NCBI RefSeq assembly: GCF_002251085.2
Contig: NZ_NOJZ02000017.1
Location: forward strand, 1 to 52,844
Source of the DNA: Romboutsia maritimum
GTDB lineage: Bacteria > Bacillota > Clostridia > Peptostreptococcales > Peptostreptococcaceae
Direction of reading: 5' to 3'
Length of the DNA: 52,844 nt
Below, one piece after another: positions 16,754 through 25,734 of the stretch. The position numbers and the translations under genes were made by a program. The notes beneath the pieces are model-generated. The model did no database searches and was not told the origin of the DNA. It saw only the letters and a program-made list of their open reading frames with translations. Within the stretch, counting starts at the first letter, position 1. Each line of letters begins with the position of its first letter.

Positions 16754-17590
16754 TTGTTTAATAATATAGATGTAAATAAATTGGCAAGTGTACTTGTATT
16801 TTGTTATCAAAATACGAGATATCTTAAGGAAAATATTGATTCAATACTAAAACAAAAATATAGTCCTATTGAAATTATAATAAGAGATGATGGTTCAAAT
16901 GATTTTGATGAAGAAGATATTAAAGAAATCAAATCATATATAGAAAAAAATAAAGGGGACAATATTGTAAATTATATAATTGAAAAAAGTGAAATCAATG
17001 AAGGTGGAGTAAAAAATCTAAACAAAGGTATGAAGTTATCTAAAGGAAAATATATATTACCCCTAGAATGTGATGATTGCTTTTATGATGAAAATATAGT
17101 TAGTAATATAGTTGAGTTTTTTGAAAAAGAAGATTATATAATAGCTACGTCTTATGAATATACTTGTGATAAAAATATGAATAAGATAAAAATAAGATTT
17201 GTTGAGAATTGGATGAGAAAATTATTAGAAGGAAATCCTTTGAAGTTATATTTAACATTATGTAAAGGTAATTTTATTTCAGGTTCACATCTTTATTATA
17301 CTAGAGAATTTATAAATAGATATGGTTTGTATGATGAGGATTATAAACAGTTAGGTGACTATCCTAAATTATTAAGTATAACTAGACAAAAATGTATGAT
17401 AGGTATTATTGAAGAAATTACTATATGTCGTAGAGGTGGCGGAATTTCAAAAGATGCTAGTAATTATAATTTAGATGAAAACAGAAAAAAAGATATAAGA
17501 AGTCAACTTCACCAAGACCTTGAAACTTTAAAGAAAAAAGAAGTTTTACCATATTTTGAGGAAATTGAAAAAATAATAAGTTCTAAATAA
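16754..17590 (+). CDS. Family 2 glycosyltransferase
   Basis: 278 residues. I place the start at TTG 16754 because GGAGG at 16741-16745 is spaced eight bases before it; ATGs at 16724 and 16739 lie upstream of, or overlap, that ribosome site. GT-A fold: SVLVFCYQNTRYLKENIDSIL, IEIIIRDDGSND (nucleotide binding) and ILPLECDDCFYDE (metal site, with CDD in place of DxD). Cytoplasmic and soluble-looking. It probably adds one sugar during assembly of the surface polymer. The preceding repeat and perfect hairpin suggest a separate transcript or regulated read-through here. Confidence 0.88.
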   Translation: MFNNIDVNKLASVLVFCYQNTRYLKENIDSILKQKYSPIEIIIRDDGSNDFDEEDIKEIKSYIEKNKGDNIVNYIIEKSEINEGGVKNLNKGMKLSKGKYILPLECDDCFYDENIVSNIVEFFEKEDYIIATSYEYTCDKNMNKIKIRFVENWMRKLLEGNPLKLYLTLCKGNFISGSHLYYTREFINRYGLYDEDYKQLGDYPKLLSITRQKCMIGIIEEITICRRGGGISKDASNYNLDENRKKDIRSQLHQDLETLKKKEVLPYFEEIEKIISSK

Positions 17591-17612
17591 TTAAAAAATA
17601 TGGAGGTAAAAA

Positions 17613-18737
17613 ATGAATAAGTTTGAACAACCAATATATGTTACAAAAGCATTTTTACCACCGATTAAAGAGTATTATGAGAAACTTAAAATTATATGGG
17701 ACAGTAAGTTATTAACTAATAATGGACCAATTCATAATGAACTAGAATTACAACTAGAAAAATACCTAAAGGTTAAAAATAGTGTGTTATTTACAAATGG
17801 TCATTTGGCATTATATACAGCTATAAAAATGTTAAATCTAAAAGGAGAAATTATAACGACTCCATTTACATTTGCATCTACTACACATGCTATAGTAGAA
17901 AATAATTTAAATCCAATATTTTGTGATATAAATATGAATAATTTTACTATTGATGTAGATAAGATTGAAAGCTTGATTACAGAAAAAACATCTGCAATAA
18001 TTCCAGTTCATGTATTTGGATATCCTTGTAATACAAAAGAGATAGAAAAAATAGCAAGTAAGTACAAGTTAAAAGTTATATATGATGCTGCACATGTATT
18101 TGGAGTAGAGGTTGATAATATAGGAATTGGAAATTTTGGAGATGTATCTATGTTTTCTCTACATGCTACAAAAGTTTATAACAGCATAGAGGGCGGATTA
18201 TTAACATTTGGTGATGAAAATTTAAGAAATGAACTTAATAATTATAAAAATTTTGGAATTACGGGATATGAAACTGTTGAGTCTGTAGGAATTAATGCTA
18301 AGATGAATGAGTTTCAAGCGGCCATGGGACTAATTAATTTAAATTATATAAATGAAGAAATAAATAAAAGAAAAATCATAACAAACATATATAGAGCAAA
18401 TCTTAAAGATATAAATGGAATTTATACGGTAGATGACCAACCTAATATTAAGCATAATTATGCTTATTTTCCAATATTAATTGATGATAAAAAACTAGGA
18501 ATAACTAGAGATTATTTATATGAAAAATTAAAAGAATATAATGTTTTTGCTAGGAAGTACTTTTATCCATTAACTCCAGATTTTGAATGTTATAAAGGCT
18601 TATATAATAAAAGTAATTTACAAAATGCAGTATATGTTGCAGATAGAATTTTAACATTACCGATATATGGAGAGTTAGACAATAAAGATGTAGTAAAAAT
18701 CACACAGATAATAAAAGAGATAATAAAAAAAAGTTAG
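17613..18737 (+). CDS. DegT/DnrJ/EryC1/StrS sugar aminotransferase
   Basis: 374 residues, TGGAGG ribosome site. PLP-dependent sugar aminotransferase or dehydratase family: TNGHLALYTAI phosphate loop, VIYDAAHVFG (cofactor-stacking Asp) and SLHATKVYNSIEGG with Lys187 as the Schiff-base lysine. It would aminate a keto-nucleotide sugar. Since the dTDP-4-keto-6-deoxyglucose route is encoded downstream, a dTDP-amino-deoxysugar is a reasonable product. Followed by WbqC, another PLP-fold protein and a GNAT acetyltransferase, a set that suggests an N-acylated amino sugar. Confidence 0.92.
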   Translation: MNKFEQPIYVTKAFLPPIKEYYEKLKIIWDSKLLTNNGPIHNELELQLEKYLKVKNSVLFTNGHLALYTAIKMLNLKGEIITTPFTFASTTHAIVENNLNPIFCDINMNNFTIDVDKIESLITEKTSAIIPVHVFGYPCNTKEIEKIASKYKLKVIYDAAHVFGVEVDNIGIGNFGDVSMFSLHATKVYNSIEGGLLTFGDENLRNELNNYKNFGITGYETVESVGINAKMNEFQAAMGLINLNYINEEINKRKIITNIYRANLKDINGIYTVDDQPNIKHNYAYFPILIDDKKLGITRDYLYEKLKEYNVFARKYFYPLTPDFECYKGLYNKSNLQNAVYVADRILTLPIYGELDNKDVVKITQIIKEIIKKS

Positions 18738-18796
18738 ATTACGCTTGATTTAAGTTTAGCATAAAGAATCTTGAATTTTATAAAGGGTGTGAGTAA

Positions 18797-19507
18797 ATGA
18801 AAGTTGGAATAATGCAACCTTATTTTTTTCCATACTTGGGATATTTTCAATTAATAAATTATGTAGATAAATGGATATTCTTTGATGATGTTCAATATAT
18901 ATACCATGGATGGATTAATCGTAATAGAATAATACATCCTAAAAAAGGATGGCAATATATAATATTACCATTAAAAAAACATAGTAGAGGAGATTTAATT
19001 AAGGATATAAAAGTAAATAATGATCAAAGGTGGAAAGATGAGTTATTAGGTAAATTAACTATATATAAAAAAAGAGCTCCAAATTATAATGAAGCTATAG
19101 ACGTAATACAAAAATCTATAAATATAGATACAGATAACATAACACAATTAAATGCATATATAATTAGTACAATATGTAATTATTTAGATATAAATTTTGA
19201 ATATGAGATTTCATCTAAATGTGATTTTGATTATTCAAATGTAAGTGATAGTGGAGAATGGGCTCTAAGGATATGCGAACAAGTCAATGCTTATGAATAT
19301 GTAAACCCATATGGAGGAATAGATTTATTTGATAAAAATAAGTTTGAAGAAAGTAATATACAACTTAAATTTATGAAAATGAATGATTTAAAATATCCTC
19401 AACGAAGAAATTCATTTGAAAGCAACTTATCTATAATTGATGTAATGATGTTTAACTCTAAAGAAAAAATAAAAGAGATGTTAGAATTATATGAGGTGAA
19501 AGCTTAA
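18797..19507 (+). CDS. WbqC family protein
   Basis: 236 residues. The N-terminus MQPYFFPYLGYFQLI and DDVQYIYHGWINRNRI are diagnostic for the WbqC-like family, found in polysaccharide and glycolipid loci. The biochemical function is not settled; members often accompany DegT aminotransferases and acyl or amino-acid modification of amino sugars. Soluble, no signal. The stop codon TAA shares its last base with the ATG of the next gene, so the two are translationally coupled. Confidence 0.9.
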   Translation: MKVGIMQPYFFPYLGYFQLINYVDKWIFFDDVQYIYHGWINRNRIIHPKKGWQYIILPLKKHSRGDLIKDIKVNNDQRWKDELLGKLTIYKKRAPNYNEAIDVIQKSINIDTDNITQLNAYIISTICNYLDINFEYEISSKCDFDYSNVSDSGEWALRICEQVNAYEYVNPYGGIDLFDKNKFEESNIQLKFMKMNDLKYPQRRNSFESNLSIIDVMMFNSKEKIKEMLELYEVKA

Positions 19508-20466
19508 TGACAAAAGAAATTGGTGGTTATTTTGAGCTTGAATGTATGAAAGGTAATCATTATCATGAAAAAGCAATTAAATTAAATAGTGCTAGATATA
19601 GTTTACAATATATATTACAAGTAAAAAAATATAAAAAAATATATATACCGTATTATAGTTGTGAAAGTATCTTACAACCATCTAATAATCTGGGAATTGA
19701 TATTGAATTTTATAATATAAATGAAAATTTAATGCCAATTTTAAAGTGTGATATATATGATGATGAGGTATTACTATTTATTAATTATTTTGGACTTAAT
19801 AATAATAAAATAAGAGAAATAACTAAAAAGTATAAAAATATAATTGTTGATAATACTCAAGCTTTTTATACACTTCCTTGTGATAAAATAGATACAATAT
19901 ATTCTGCAAGAAAGTTTTTCGGAGTTAGCGATGGAGGATACTTATATACCGACAGTCCTAGTATTTCTAAATTACAAAGAGATATTTCATATGATAGATA
20001 TGAGTATTTATTAAAGAGAATAGACCTCGGTGCAGCAGAGGGATATTTGGGTTTTAGAGAAAATGAGATAAAACTAAATAACCAAGAAATATTACAAATG
20101 TCTAACTTAACATCTAAGATATTATCAAATATAAATTATGAATATGTTAAATTAAAACGTGAAAAAAACTTTAGTATTTTACACGATAAATTAAAAGATA
20201 TAAATGAATTAAAAAATATAGATGAATCATTGAGTAAAAATGGACCTATGATATATCCATTTTTAATAAGTAAAGATAATATAAAAAAATATTTAATAGA
20301 TAATAAGATATACGTTGCAACATATTGGCCAGAAGTTATATCTAGAGTTGAAACAGATAGTTATGAAGCGTATTTAACAAATAAATTAATACCTTTACCA
20401 ATAGATCAAAGATATGATGATGAAGACATGATGTATATTTTAAAAAAAATTTGGGAGATAATTTAA
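19507..20466 (+). CDS. PLP-dependent transferase-fold protein, divergent DegT-like
   Basis: 319 residues. Overall order matches fold-type I aminotransferases: IYIPYYSCES near the N-terminus, IIVDNTQAFYT (Asp for the PLP nitrogen) and TIYSARKFFGVSDGGYLYT with Lys136 in the Schiff-base position. It is shorter than the DegT enzyme two genes upstream and lacks the SLH..K signature in standard form, so it is a divergent member of unknown specificity. Coupled to wbqC by a one-base overlap and followed three bases later by a GNAT gene, so the three products probably act on the same sugar. Confidence 0.8.
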   Translation: MTKEIGGYFELECMKGNHYHEKAIKLNSARYSLQYILQVKKYKKIYIPYYSCESILQPSNNLGIDIEFYNINENLMPILKCDIYDDEVLLFINYFGLNNNKIREITKKYKNIIVDNTQAFYTLPCDKIDTIYSARKFFGVSDGGYLYTDSPSISKLQRDISYDRYEYLLKRIDLGAAEGYLGFRENEIKLNNQEILQMSNLTSKILSNINYEYVKLKREKNFSILHDKLKDINELKNIDESLSKNGPMIYPFLISKDNIKKYLIDNKIYVATYWPEVISRVETDSYEAYLTNKLIPLPIDQRYDDEDMMYILKKIWEII

Positions 20467-20469
20467 GTT

Positions 20470-20979
20470 ATGATATATTTAAGAGAAATAACATATAGTG
20501 ATTTAAATACTATAAATATTTGGAGAAATGATAAAGATACAATAGATTTATTAGGAGCAAATTTTAGATATATTAATATAGAAACAGATAGTGAATGGAT
20601 GAATCAATATCAAAAAAATAGAGAACATCAAGTTAGATGTGCAATTTGCGATGATGATAAAATGATAGGTATGATTAGTATTGTAAATATAGATTATATA
20701 AATAGAAAAGCAGAATTACATTTGATGATAGGAGACAAAGATAGTAGAGGTAAAGGTTATGGAACCAAGGTCATGAAAATGATGATAAATCATGCATTTT
20801 ATAATTTGAATTTAAATAAATTATATTTAACAACATTAGAGACTAATGAAGGAGCTAAAAAATTATATTCTAAAGTAGGTTTTAAAATAGATGGTATTTT
20901 AAGAGATGAAGTATATAAAAATGGTAAATATATTAATTGTTTAATAATGTCTATATTAAAAGATGATTATGAATATTAA
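20470..20979 (+). CDS. GNAT family N-acetyltransferase (RimJ/RimL type)
   Basis: 169 residues. Acetyl-CoA binding motif A is visible as DKDSRGKGYGTKVMKMMINHAF (quoted in part: RGKGYGTK), followed by LNLNKLYLTTLETNEGAKKLYSKVGF, typical of the RimJ/RimL/SpeG-like branch and of PseH-type sugar acetyltransferases. In this setting it most likely N-acetylates the amino sugar made by the aminotransferases upstream. Three bases separate it from the previous stop and it has no strong ribosome site of its own, so it depends on coupling. A terminator follows. Confidence 0.9.
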   Translation: MIYLREITYSDLNTINIWRNDKDTIDLLGANFRYINIETDSEWMNQYQKNREHQVRCAICDDDKMIGMISIVNIDYINRKAELHLMIGDKDSRGKGYGTKVMKMMINHAFYNLNLNKLYLTTLETNEGAKKLYSKVGFKIDGILRDEVYKNGKYINCLIMSILKDDYEY

Positions 20980-20986
20980 TGTTAAT

Positions 20987-21041
20987 AAAAAATGACTAGA
21001 GAATTAGGGATAATTTATTCCTGATTTTTTAGTCGTTTTTT
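20987..21041 (+). terminator. Terminator separating the two halves of the polysaccharide locus
   Basis: Interrupted stem with outer pairing AAAAAATGACTA / TAGTCGTTTTTT and inner TTAGGG / CCTGA, ending in a T-run. It ends the amino-sugar operon; the dTDP-rhamnose operon then starts with its own leader at 21042-21150, where TATAAT (near 21100) is a likely -10. Confidence 0.7.
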
Positions 21042-21150
21042 GTAATATAAAACAAGATTTAATGTAAATAATGTAACTATTAATTATTATAAGAATATTA
21101 TAATAGTGTAACAGAAAAATACTTTAAAGTATAAGTTTGGAGGTAGTTTT

Positions 21151-22020
21151 ATGAAAGGAATCATCTTGGCTGGAGGAAGTGGAACTAGACTTTATCCATT
21201 GACAAAGGCACTGTCCAAACAAGCGTTACCTATATATAATAAGCCTATGATATATTATCCATTATCAGTTCTTATGTTATGTAATATAAGAGATATACTT
21301 ATAATATCAACACCTAGAGATATAGAAGTATTTAAAGAAATGTTTTTTAATGGAAGTGATATAGGTTTAAATATAAGTTATGCATCTCAAGATAAACCAA
21401 GAGGAATTGCAGATGCATTTATAGTAGGTAAAGATTTTATAAAAGAAGATAACGTAGCCTTAATATTAGGTGATAATATATTTTATGGATATAAATTTGA
21501 ACAAAAACTTATAAATGCTATTAATAATAATAAAGGTGCAACTATATTTGGATATCATGTAGAAAATCCTTGTGATTTTGGAGTAGTAGAATTTGATAAT
21601 AAATATAATGCACTTTCGATAGAAGAAAAGCCTAAACAACCAAAATCAAATTATGCAGTGCCTGGATTGTATTTTTATAACAATGAAGTTGTAGAAATAG
21701 CAAAAAAAGTAAAACCATCAGACAGAGGAGAATTAGAGATAACTTCTATAAATAATGAATATTTAAAAAAAGGGAATTTAAAGGTAGAATTATTAGAAAA
21801 AGAAACCGCATGGATAGATACAGGAACTTATGAAGGTCTATTAAATGCGGCTAAATTTATAGAAACAATAGAAAAAAGACAAAATATACACATTGGATAT
21901 ATAGAGGAAATAGCTTATAAAAAAGGATATATAAATAAAGAAAAATTAATAGAATTATCTAAAAGTCTTATAAAAACAGAATATGGAAAGTATCTACTTA
22001 AAGTAGCAAATGGGGGATAG
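21151..22020 (+). CDS. rfbA: Glucose-1-phosphate thymidylyltransferase
   Basis: 289 residues, full length for RmlA. The nucleotidyltransferase signature [17 protein letters not shown] and sugar-site motifs [18 protein letters not shown] and [10 protein letters not shown] are all present. It makes dTDP-glucose from dTTP and glucose-1-phosphate, step 1 of dTDP-L-rhamnose synthesis. TGGAGG ribosome site. First of four genes in the order A-C-D-B, with gaps of 2 and 26 bases and a final 4-base overlap. Confidence 0.97.
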   Translation: MKGIILAGGSGTRLYPLTKALSKQALPIYNKPMIYYPLSVLMLCNIRDILIISTPRDIEVFKEMFFNGSDIGLNISYASQDKPRGIADAFIVGKDFIKEDNVALILGDNIFYGYKFEQKLINAINNNKGATIFGYHVENPCDFGVVEFDNKYNALSIEEKPKQPKSNYAVPGLYFYNNEVVEIAKKVKPSDRGELEITSINNEYLKKGNLKVELLEKETAWIDTGTYEGLLNAAKFIETIEKRQNIHIGYIEEIAYKKGYINKEKLIELSKSLIKTEYGKYLLKVANGG

Positions 22021-22022
22021 AT

Positions 22023-22589
22023 ATGGGGAATTTTAAGTTTATAAAAACAAGCATAAAAGACTTATATATAATACAACCTGAGATATTTAACGATAATAGA
22101 GGATATTTTATAGAATCATATAATAAAGAAGATTTTTATAAAGCAGGCCTTACTATGAACTTTATTCAAGATAATGAGTCAAAATCAACGGAGGGAGTAT
22201 TAAGAGGGCTTCATTTTCAAACACAAAATACTCAAGGTAAATTAGTTAGGGTTATAGTAGGAGAAGTATATGATGTTGCTGTAGATTTAAGAAAAGAATC
22301 ACCTACATTTGGAAAATATGAAGGTATTATTTTATCACAAGATAATAAAAAACAATTATATATACCAGAGGGTTTTGCACATGGTTTTTTGGTGTTATCA
22401 AAAATTGCAATAATTGCATACAAGTGCACAAATTATTATGCTCCAAAATATGATAGCGGTATAATTTGGAATGATGAAGATATTAATATAAATTGGCCAA
22501 TAGATAACATTAATAAGTTGATATTATCTGAAAAAGATAAAAATCAAAAAAAATTAAAAGATATTGAAATACCATTTGAGTATAAATAA
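22023..22589 (+). CDS. rfbC: dTDP-4-dehydrorhamnose 3,5-epimerase
   Basis: 188 residues, normal for RmlC. Cupin-type epimerase: DNRGYFIESYN, the catalytic-base region VLRGLHFQ, QGKLVRVIVGEVYDVAVDLR and YIPEGFAHGFLVLS are conserved. It performs step 3, double epimerisation of dTDP-4-keto-6-deoxyglucose. Starts two bases after the rfbA stop with GGGGGA inside the end of rfbA, so it is translationally linked. Confidence 0.97.
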   Translation: MGNFKFIKTSIKDLYIIQPEIFNDNRGYFIESYNKEDFYKAGLTMNFIQDNESKSTEGVLRGLHFQTQNTQGKLVRVIVGEVYDVAVDLRKESPTFGKYEGIILSQDNKKQLYIPEGFAHGFLVLSKIAIIAYKCTNYYAPKYDSGIIWNDEDININWPIDNINKLILSEKDKNQKKLKDIEIPFEYK

Positions 22590-22615
22590 AAAGCTGATTG
22601 TAAAGGAGAAGATGT

Positions 22616-23467
22616 ATGGAGATTTTAGTTACAGGTGCTAATGGTCAGTTGGGTATTGATTTAGTAAAAGAATTATACAAAAGAGGATATAATGTAATTT
22701 GCCCGAGTAGATATGATATGAATTTAGAAGATAAAGATAAAATTAAAGAATATATAATGAATTCTAATTGTGATGCTATTATTCATTGTGCGGCATATAC
22801 ATCAGTAGATAAAGCTGAACAAGAAAAAGGTTTATGCTTACGTATTAATAAAGATGCAACAGAAGTTATAGCAATCTGTGCAAAAAAATTTGATATACCA
22901 ATGATATATATAAGTACAGATTATATTTTTGATGGAAGCAAGGATGAAGAGTATACTGAAAAAGATATACCAAATCCTATAAATATGTATGGTATGAGCA
23001 AATATTTAGGAGAAAAAAGTGTGATTTCAAATTTAGATAAATACTATGTAGTTAGGACATCGTGGGTATTTGGAATTAATGGAAATAATTTTATAGAAAC
23101 TATGCTTAATATATCGAAAATAAGAAATAAAATAAATGTTGTAGATGATCAAATTGGATCACCTACATACACAGTAGATTTATCTAGATTATTAGTTGAT
23201 ATTTTAGAAAGTAATAAATATGGAATTTATAATGCTACTAATGAAGGATATTGTACTTGGTATGAGTTTGCAAAAGAAATATTTGAAATTAGTAATATAG
23301 ATATTAAAATAAATCCAATAAGTAGTAATGAATATAAATGTATGGCAAAGAGACCTTTAAACAGTAGATTAAGTAAAAATAAATTAGTAGAAAGTGGATT
23401 TCAATTGTTGCCAAATTGGAAAGAAGCTTTAACAAATTATATTCAACAAAGGGAGAATAATATATGA
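22616..23467 (+). CDS. rfbD: dTDP-4-dehydrorhamnose reductase
   Basis: 283 residues, normal for RmlD. SDR-fold with VTGANGQLGIDLVK (NADPH binding), INCAAYT-like HCAAYTSVDKAE, the YGMSKYLGE catalytic Tyr-Lys and RTSWVFG. It performs the final step, reducing the 4-keto group to dTDP-L-rhamnose. AAGGAG ribosome site; the stop overlaps the rfbB start by four bases. Confidence 0.96.
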   Translation: MEILVTGANGQLGIDLVKELYKRGYNVICPSRYDMNLEDKDKIKEYIMNSNCDAIIHCAAYTSVDKAEQEKGLCLRINKDATEVIAICAKKFDIPMIYISTDYIFDGSKDEEYTEKDIPNPINMYGMSKYLGEKSVISNLDKYYVVRTSWVFGINGNNFIETMLNISKIRNKINVVDDQIGSPTYTVDLSRLLVDILESNKYGIYNATNEGYCTWYEFAKEIFEISNIDIKINPISSNEYKCMAKRPLNSRLSKNKLVESGFQLLPNWKEALTNYIQQRENNI

Positions 23468-24423
23468 AAAAAATATTAGTAACTGGAGGAGCAGGATTTA
23501 TCGGTAGTAATTTTATACATTATATATTAGATAAATATTCAAATTATAATGTAGTAAACTTAGATTTACTAACTTATGCAGGAAATCTTGAAAATTTAAG
23601 TGATATAGAAAATAATAAAAATTATAAATTTGTAAAAGGAGATATAGCAAACAGAGAATTGGTATATAAATTATTTGAAAATGAAAAATTTGATATAGTA
23701 GTAAATTTTGCAGCAGAATCTAATGTTGATAAATCTGTTATAAATCCTGGTATTTTTATACAAACCAATGTAGTTGGAACGCAAGTTTTATTAGATGCAG
23801 TTAATAAATATAAAGTAGATAGATTTCATCAAGTGTCTACTGATGAGGTATATGGAGATTTACCTATAGAAAAAACAGATTTATTTTTCACTGAAAATAC
23901 ACCAATTAATCCAAGCTCACCTTATTCAGCATCTAAAGCATCTGCTGATATGATAGCACAATCATATTTTAGAACTTATAATACACCACTTACAATTTCT
24001 AGATGTTCTAATAACTATGGACCATATCAATTTCCAGAAAAGTTAATTCCTCTAATGATATTAAATGCTATTGATGATAAAGAGTTACCTGTGTATGGAA
24101 AAGGAATTAATGTAAGGGATTGGCTTCATGTAAAAGATCATTGCAGTGCAATAGATGCTATTATACATCATGGTAAAATTGGAGAAGTATATAATGTTGG
24201 TGGTAATAGTGAAAAAACTAATATAGATGTAGTTAAAATTATTCTTAAAGAATTAGATAAACCAGAGTCTCTTATAAAATTTGTAAAAGATAGACCAGGT
24301 CATGATTTAAGGTATGCTATAGATTCAAGTAAAATACAAAAGGAATTAGGTTGGACTGTAAAGTATATGTTTGAAAAAGGTATTAAAGAAACTATAGATT
24401 GGTATGTAGATAATTATAAATAA
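23464..24423 (+). CDS. rfbB: dTDP-glucose 4,6-dehydratase
   Basis: 319 residues, within the range for RmlB. Extended SDR: VTGGAGFIGSNFIH (NAD binding), NFAAESNVDKS, STDEVYGD and the catalytic YSASKASAD (Tyr-X3-Lys), then RCSNNYGPYQFPEKLIP. It performs step 2, making dTDP-4-keto-6-deoxyglucose, which also feeds the DegT aminotransferase upstream if that enzyme uses a 4- or 3-keto sugar. ATGA overlap with rfbD. Last gene of the locus; a hairpin repeat begins six bases after the stop. Confidence 0.97.
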   Translation: MKKILVTGGAGFIGSNFIHYILDKYSNYNVVNLDLLTYAGNLENLSDIENNKNYKFVKGDIANRELVYKLFENEKFDIVVNFAAESNVDKSVINPGIFIQTNVVGTQVLLDAVNKYKVDRFHQVSTDEVYGDLPIEKTDLFFTENTPINPSSPYSASKASADMIAQSYFRTYNTPLTISRCSNNYGPYQFPEKLIPLMILNAIDDKELPVYGKGINVRDWLHVKDHCSAIDAIIHHGKIGEVYNVGGNSEKTNIDVVKIILKELDKPESLIKFVKDRPGHDLRYAIDSSKIQKELGWTVKYMFEKGIKETIDWYVDNYK

Positions 24424-24428
24424 TTGGA

Positions 24429-24545
24429 TTTTGTGTTAAGCCTACTGATTGAAGTGAATATAAGTTCTCCTTCATGCAGGCAAAAACTTTCCTGCAAATG
24501 TCGTGAAACTTATATTTCACTCCTTGGCTAGGTTATTTCACAAAA
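24429..24545 (+). repeat. Long-hairpin intergenic repeat, copy 3
   Basis: Begins six bases after the rfbB stop. Outer TTTTGTG (24429-24435) pairs with CACAAAA (24539-24545). GAAGTGAATATAAG (24451-24464) pairs with CTTATATTTCACTCC (24509-24523). Inner TGCAGG/CCTGCA. Same orientation as copies 1, 2, 7 and 9. Confidence 0.85.
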
Positions 24546-24598
24546 AATATAATATAATATATATATAAACATTATGAAATACTTATGGGGGATTTATT

Positions 24599-25642
24599 AT
24601 GAACAAGGTATTTACTAAATATATATTTGGATATGAAATGCATTTTGAAAAAAAGGCAGATCAATACGTTGTAAAGATTGAAGAACTCAAAATAAAGAAG
24701 CAATCCCAAAGTAGAGGAAGGGCTATTAGAGAAGTATTTGATGAAATAAAAGAAAAAACAAAAAATAATTTAATACAACCGAAAAAATCTAAAGAGAATT
24801 TATCTTATCATAATAATTTGCAAATTAGGTTATTTAAAATAAATCAAAAGATAACTCACTTTGGATTTTCAGTTATAGCTGAGGATATTAATGAAATAGA
24901 TATTATAAAGTTAGAAAATTTATGCAAAAAAATAGAAATAAGTAAAAGTTATACATATAAAAATATTATAGATATAGAAAATAATATTATAGAAATAATA
25001 GAACCATATATTATAGACCCACATCTAAGAGCATTAAATATGGCGAGTCTAATCATGAATACTAATCATATAAGTAAATTTTCACATATTATAGAACAAT
25101 CATATATAAGCCTTTTTAGAGAAGAATACATATCAACTGTAATGATTTTAACGCCTATAATAGAAGGTATTTTACTTTCTTTATATGGATTTAATTTTAA
25201 AAATAAAAAACCAAAGGAACAGCAATTACTTAACAAGTGGGCTGAACTTCAATATGATTATTCTAATACTAAAATACCTCATCCATATATAATAGATGAA
25301 TACATAAGGGCGTTTTTAGATATATCTGAGCAAATAATTTTTTCTAAACATCAATTGGCAAATGATTATTCGTATTTTAACAGAAATTATATAGCGCATG
25401 TAATGGGAGATGGAAATTTTTATACTAGAAATAACGCTTATAAGCTTATTCATTTGATAGATTTGATGGCTCATGTATTAGCAGCTTGTAATGGTCAACA
25501 TAATAGATATGCTTTTGATAGGGATGATGTTGATTATAAAATTAGAATTTATTATTATTCTAATTTAAGAAATAAGAAAGATACTGAGGAAGTACATAGA
25601 TATATATTTAATTCTCATAGAAATTTTAAGGGTTATGTATAG
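24599..25642 (+). CDS. Protein with a HEPN-like Rx4H motif, unknown function
   Basis: 347 residues, GGGGGA ribosome site. No family recognised with certainty. The C-terminal half is helical and carries NRNYIAHVMGDG, where Arg262 and His267 form the Rx4H pattern of HEPN ribonuclease domains, flanked by the long helices usual for that fold. The N-terminal 50 residues (YEMHFEKKADQYVVKI, then a Ser/Gln/Arg-rich helix) could be a small beta-alpha domain resembling HicB antitoxins; that is weak. HEPN proteins often act in abortive infection or toxin-antitoxin systems. It stands alone after the polysaccharide locus, flanked by a hairpin repeat, with no obvious partner gene. Confidence 0.55.
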   Translation: MNKVFTKYIFGYEMHFEKKADQYVVKIEELKIKKQSQSRGRAIREVFDEIKEKTKNNLIQPKKSKENLSYHNNLQIRLFKINQKITHFGFSVIAEDINEIDIIKLENLCKKIEISKSYTYKNIIDIENNIIEIIEPYIIDPHLRALNMASLIMNTNHISKFSHIIEQSYISLFREEYISTVMILTPIIEGILLSLYGFNFKNKKPKEQQLLNKWAELQYDYSNTKIPHPYIIDEYIRAFLDISEQIIFSKHQLANDYSYFNRNYIAHVMGDGNFYTRNNAYKLIHLIDLMAHVLAACNGQHNRYAFDRDDVDYKIRIYYYSNLRNKKDTEEVHRYIFNSHRNFKGYV

Positions 25643-25734
25643 GAAAATTTGAATTAGAAATGTAAATTAATATTAAGGTTAATTGCATATAATAAGTAAA
25701 TAAATCAAATTTATCTAAAAAAGGAGGATTTGAG

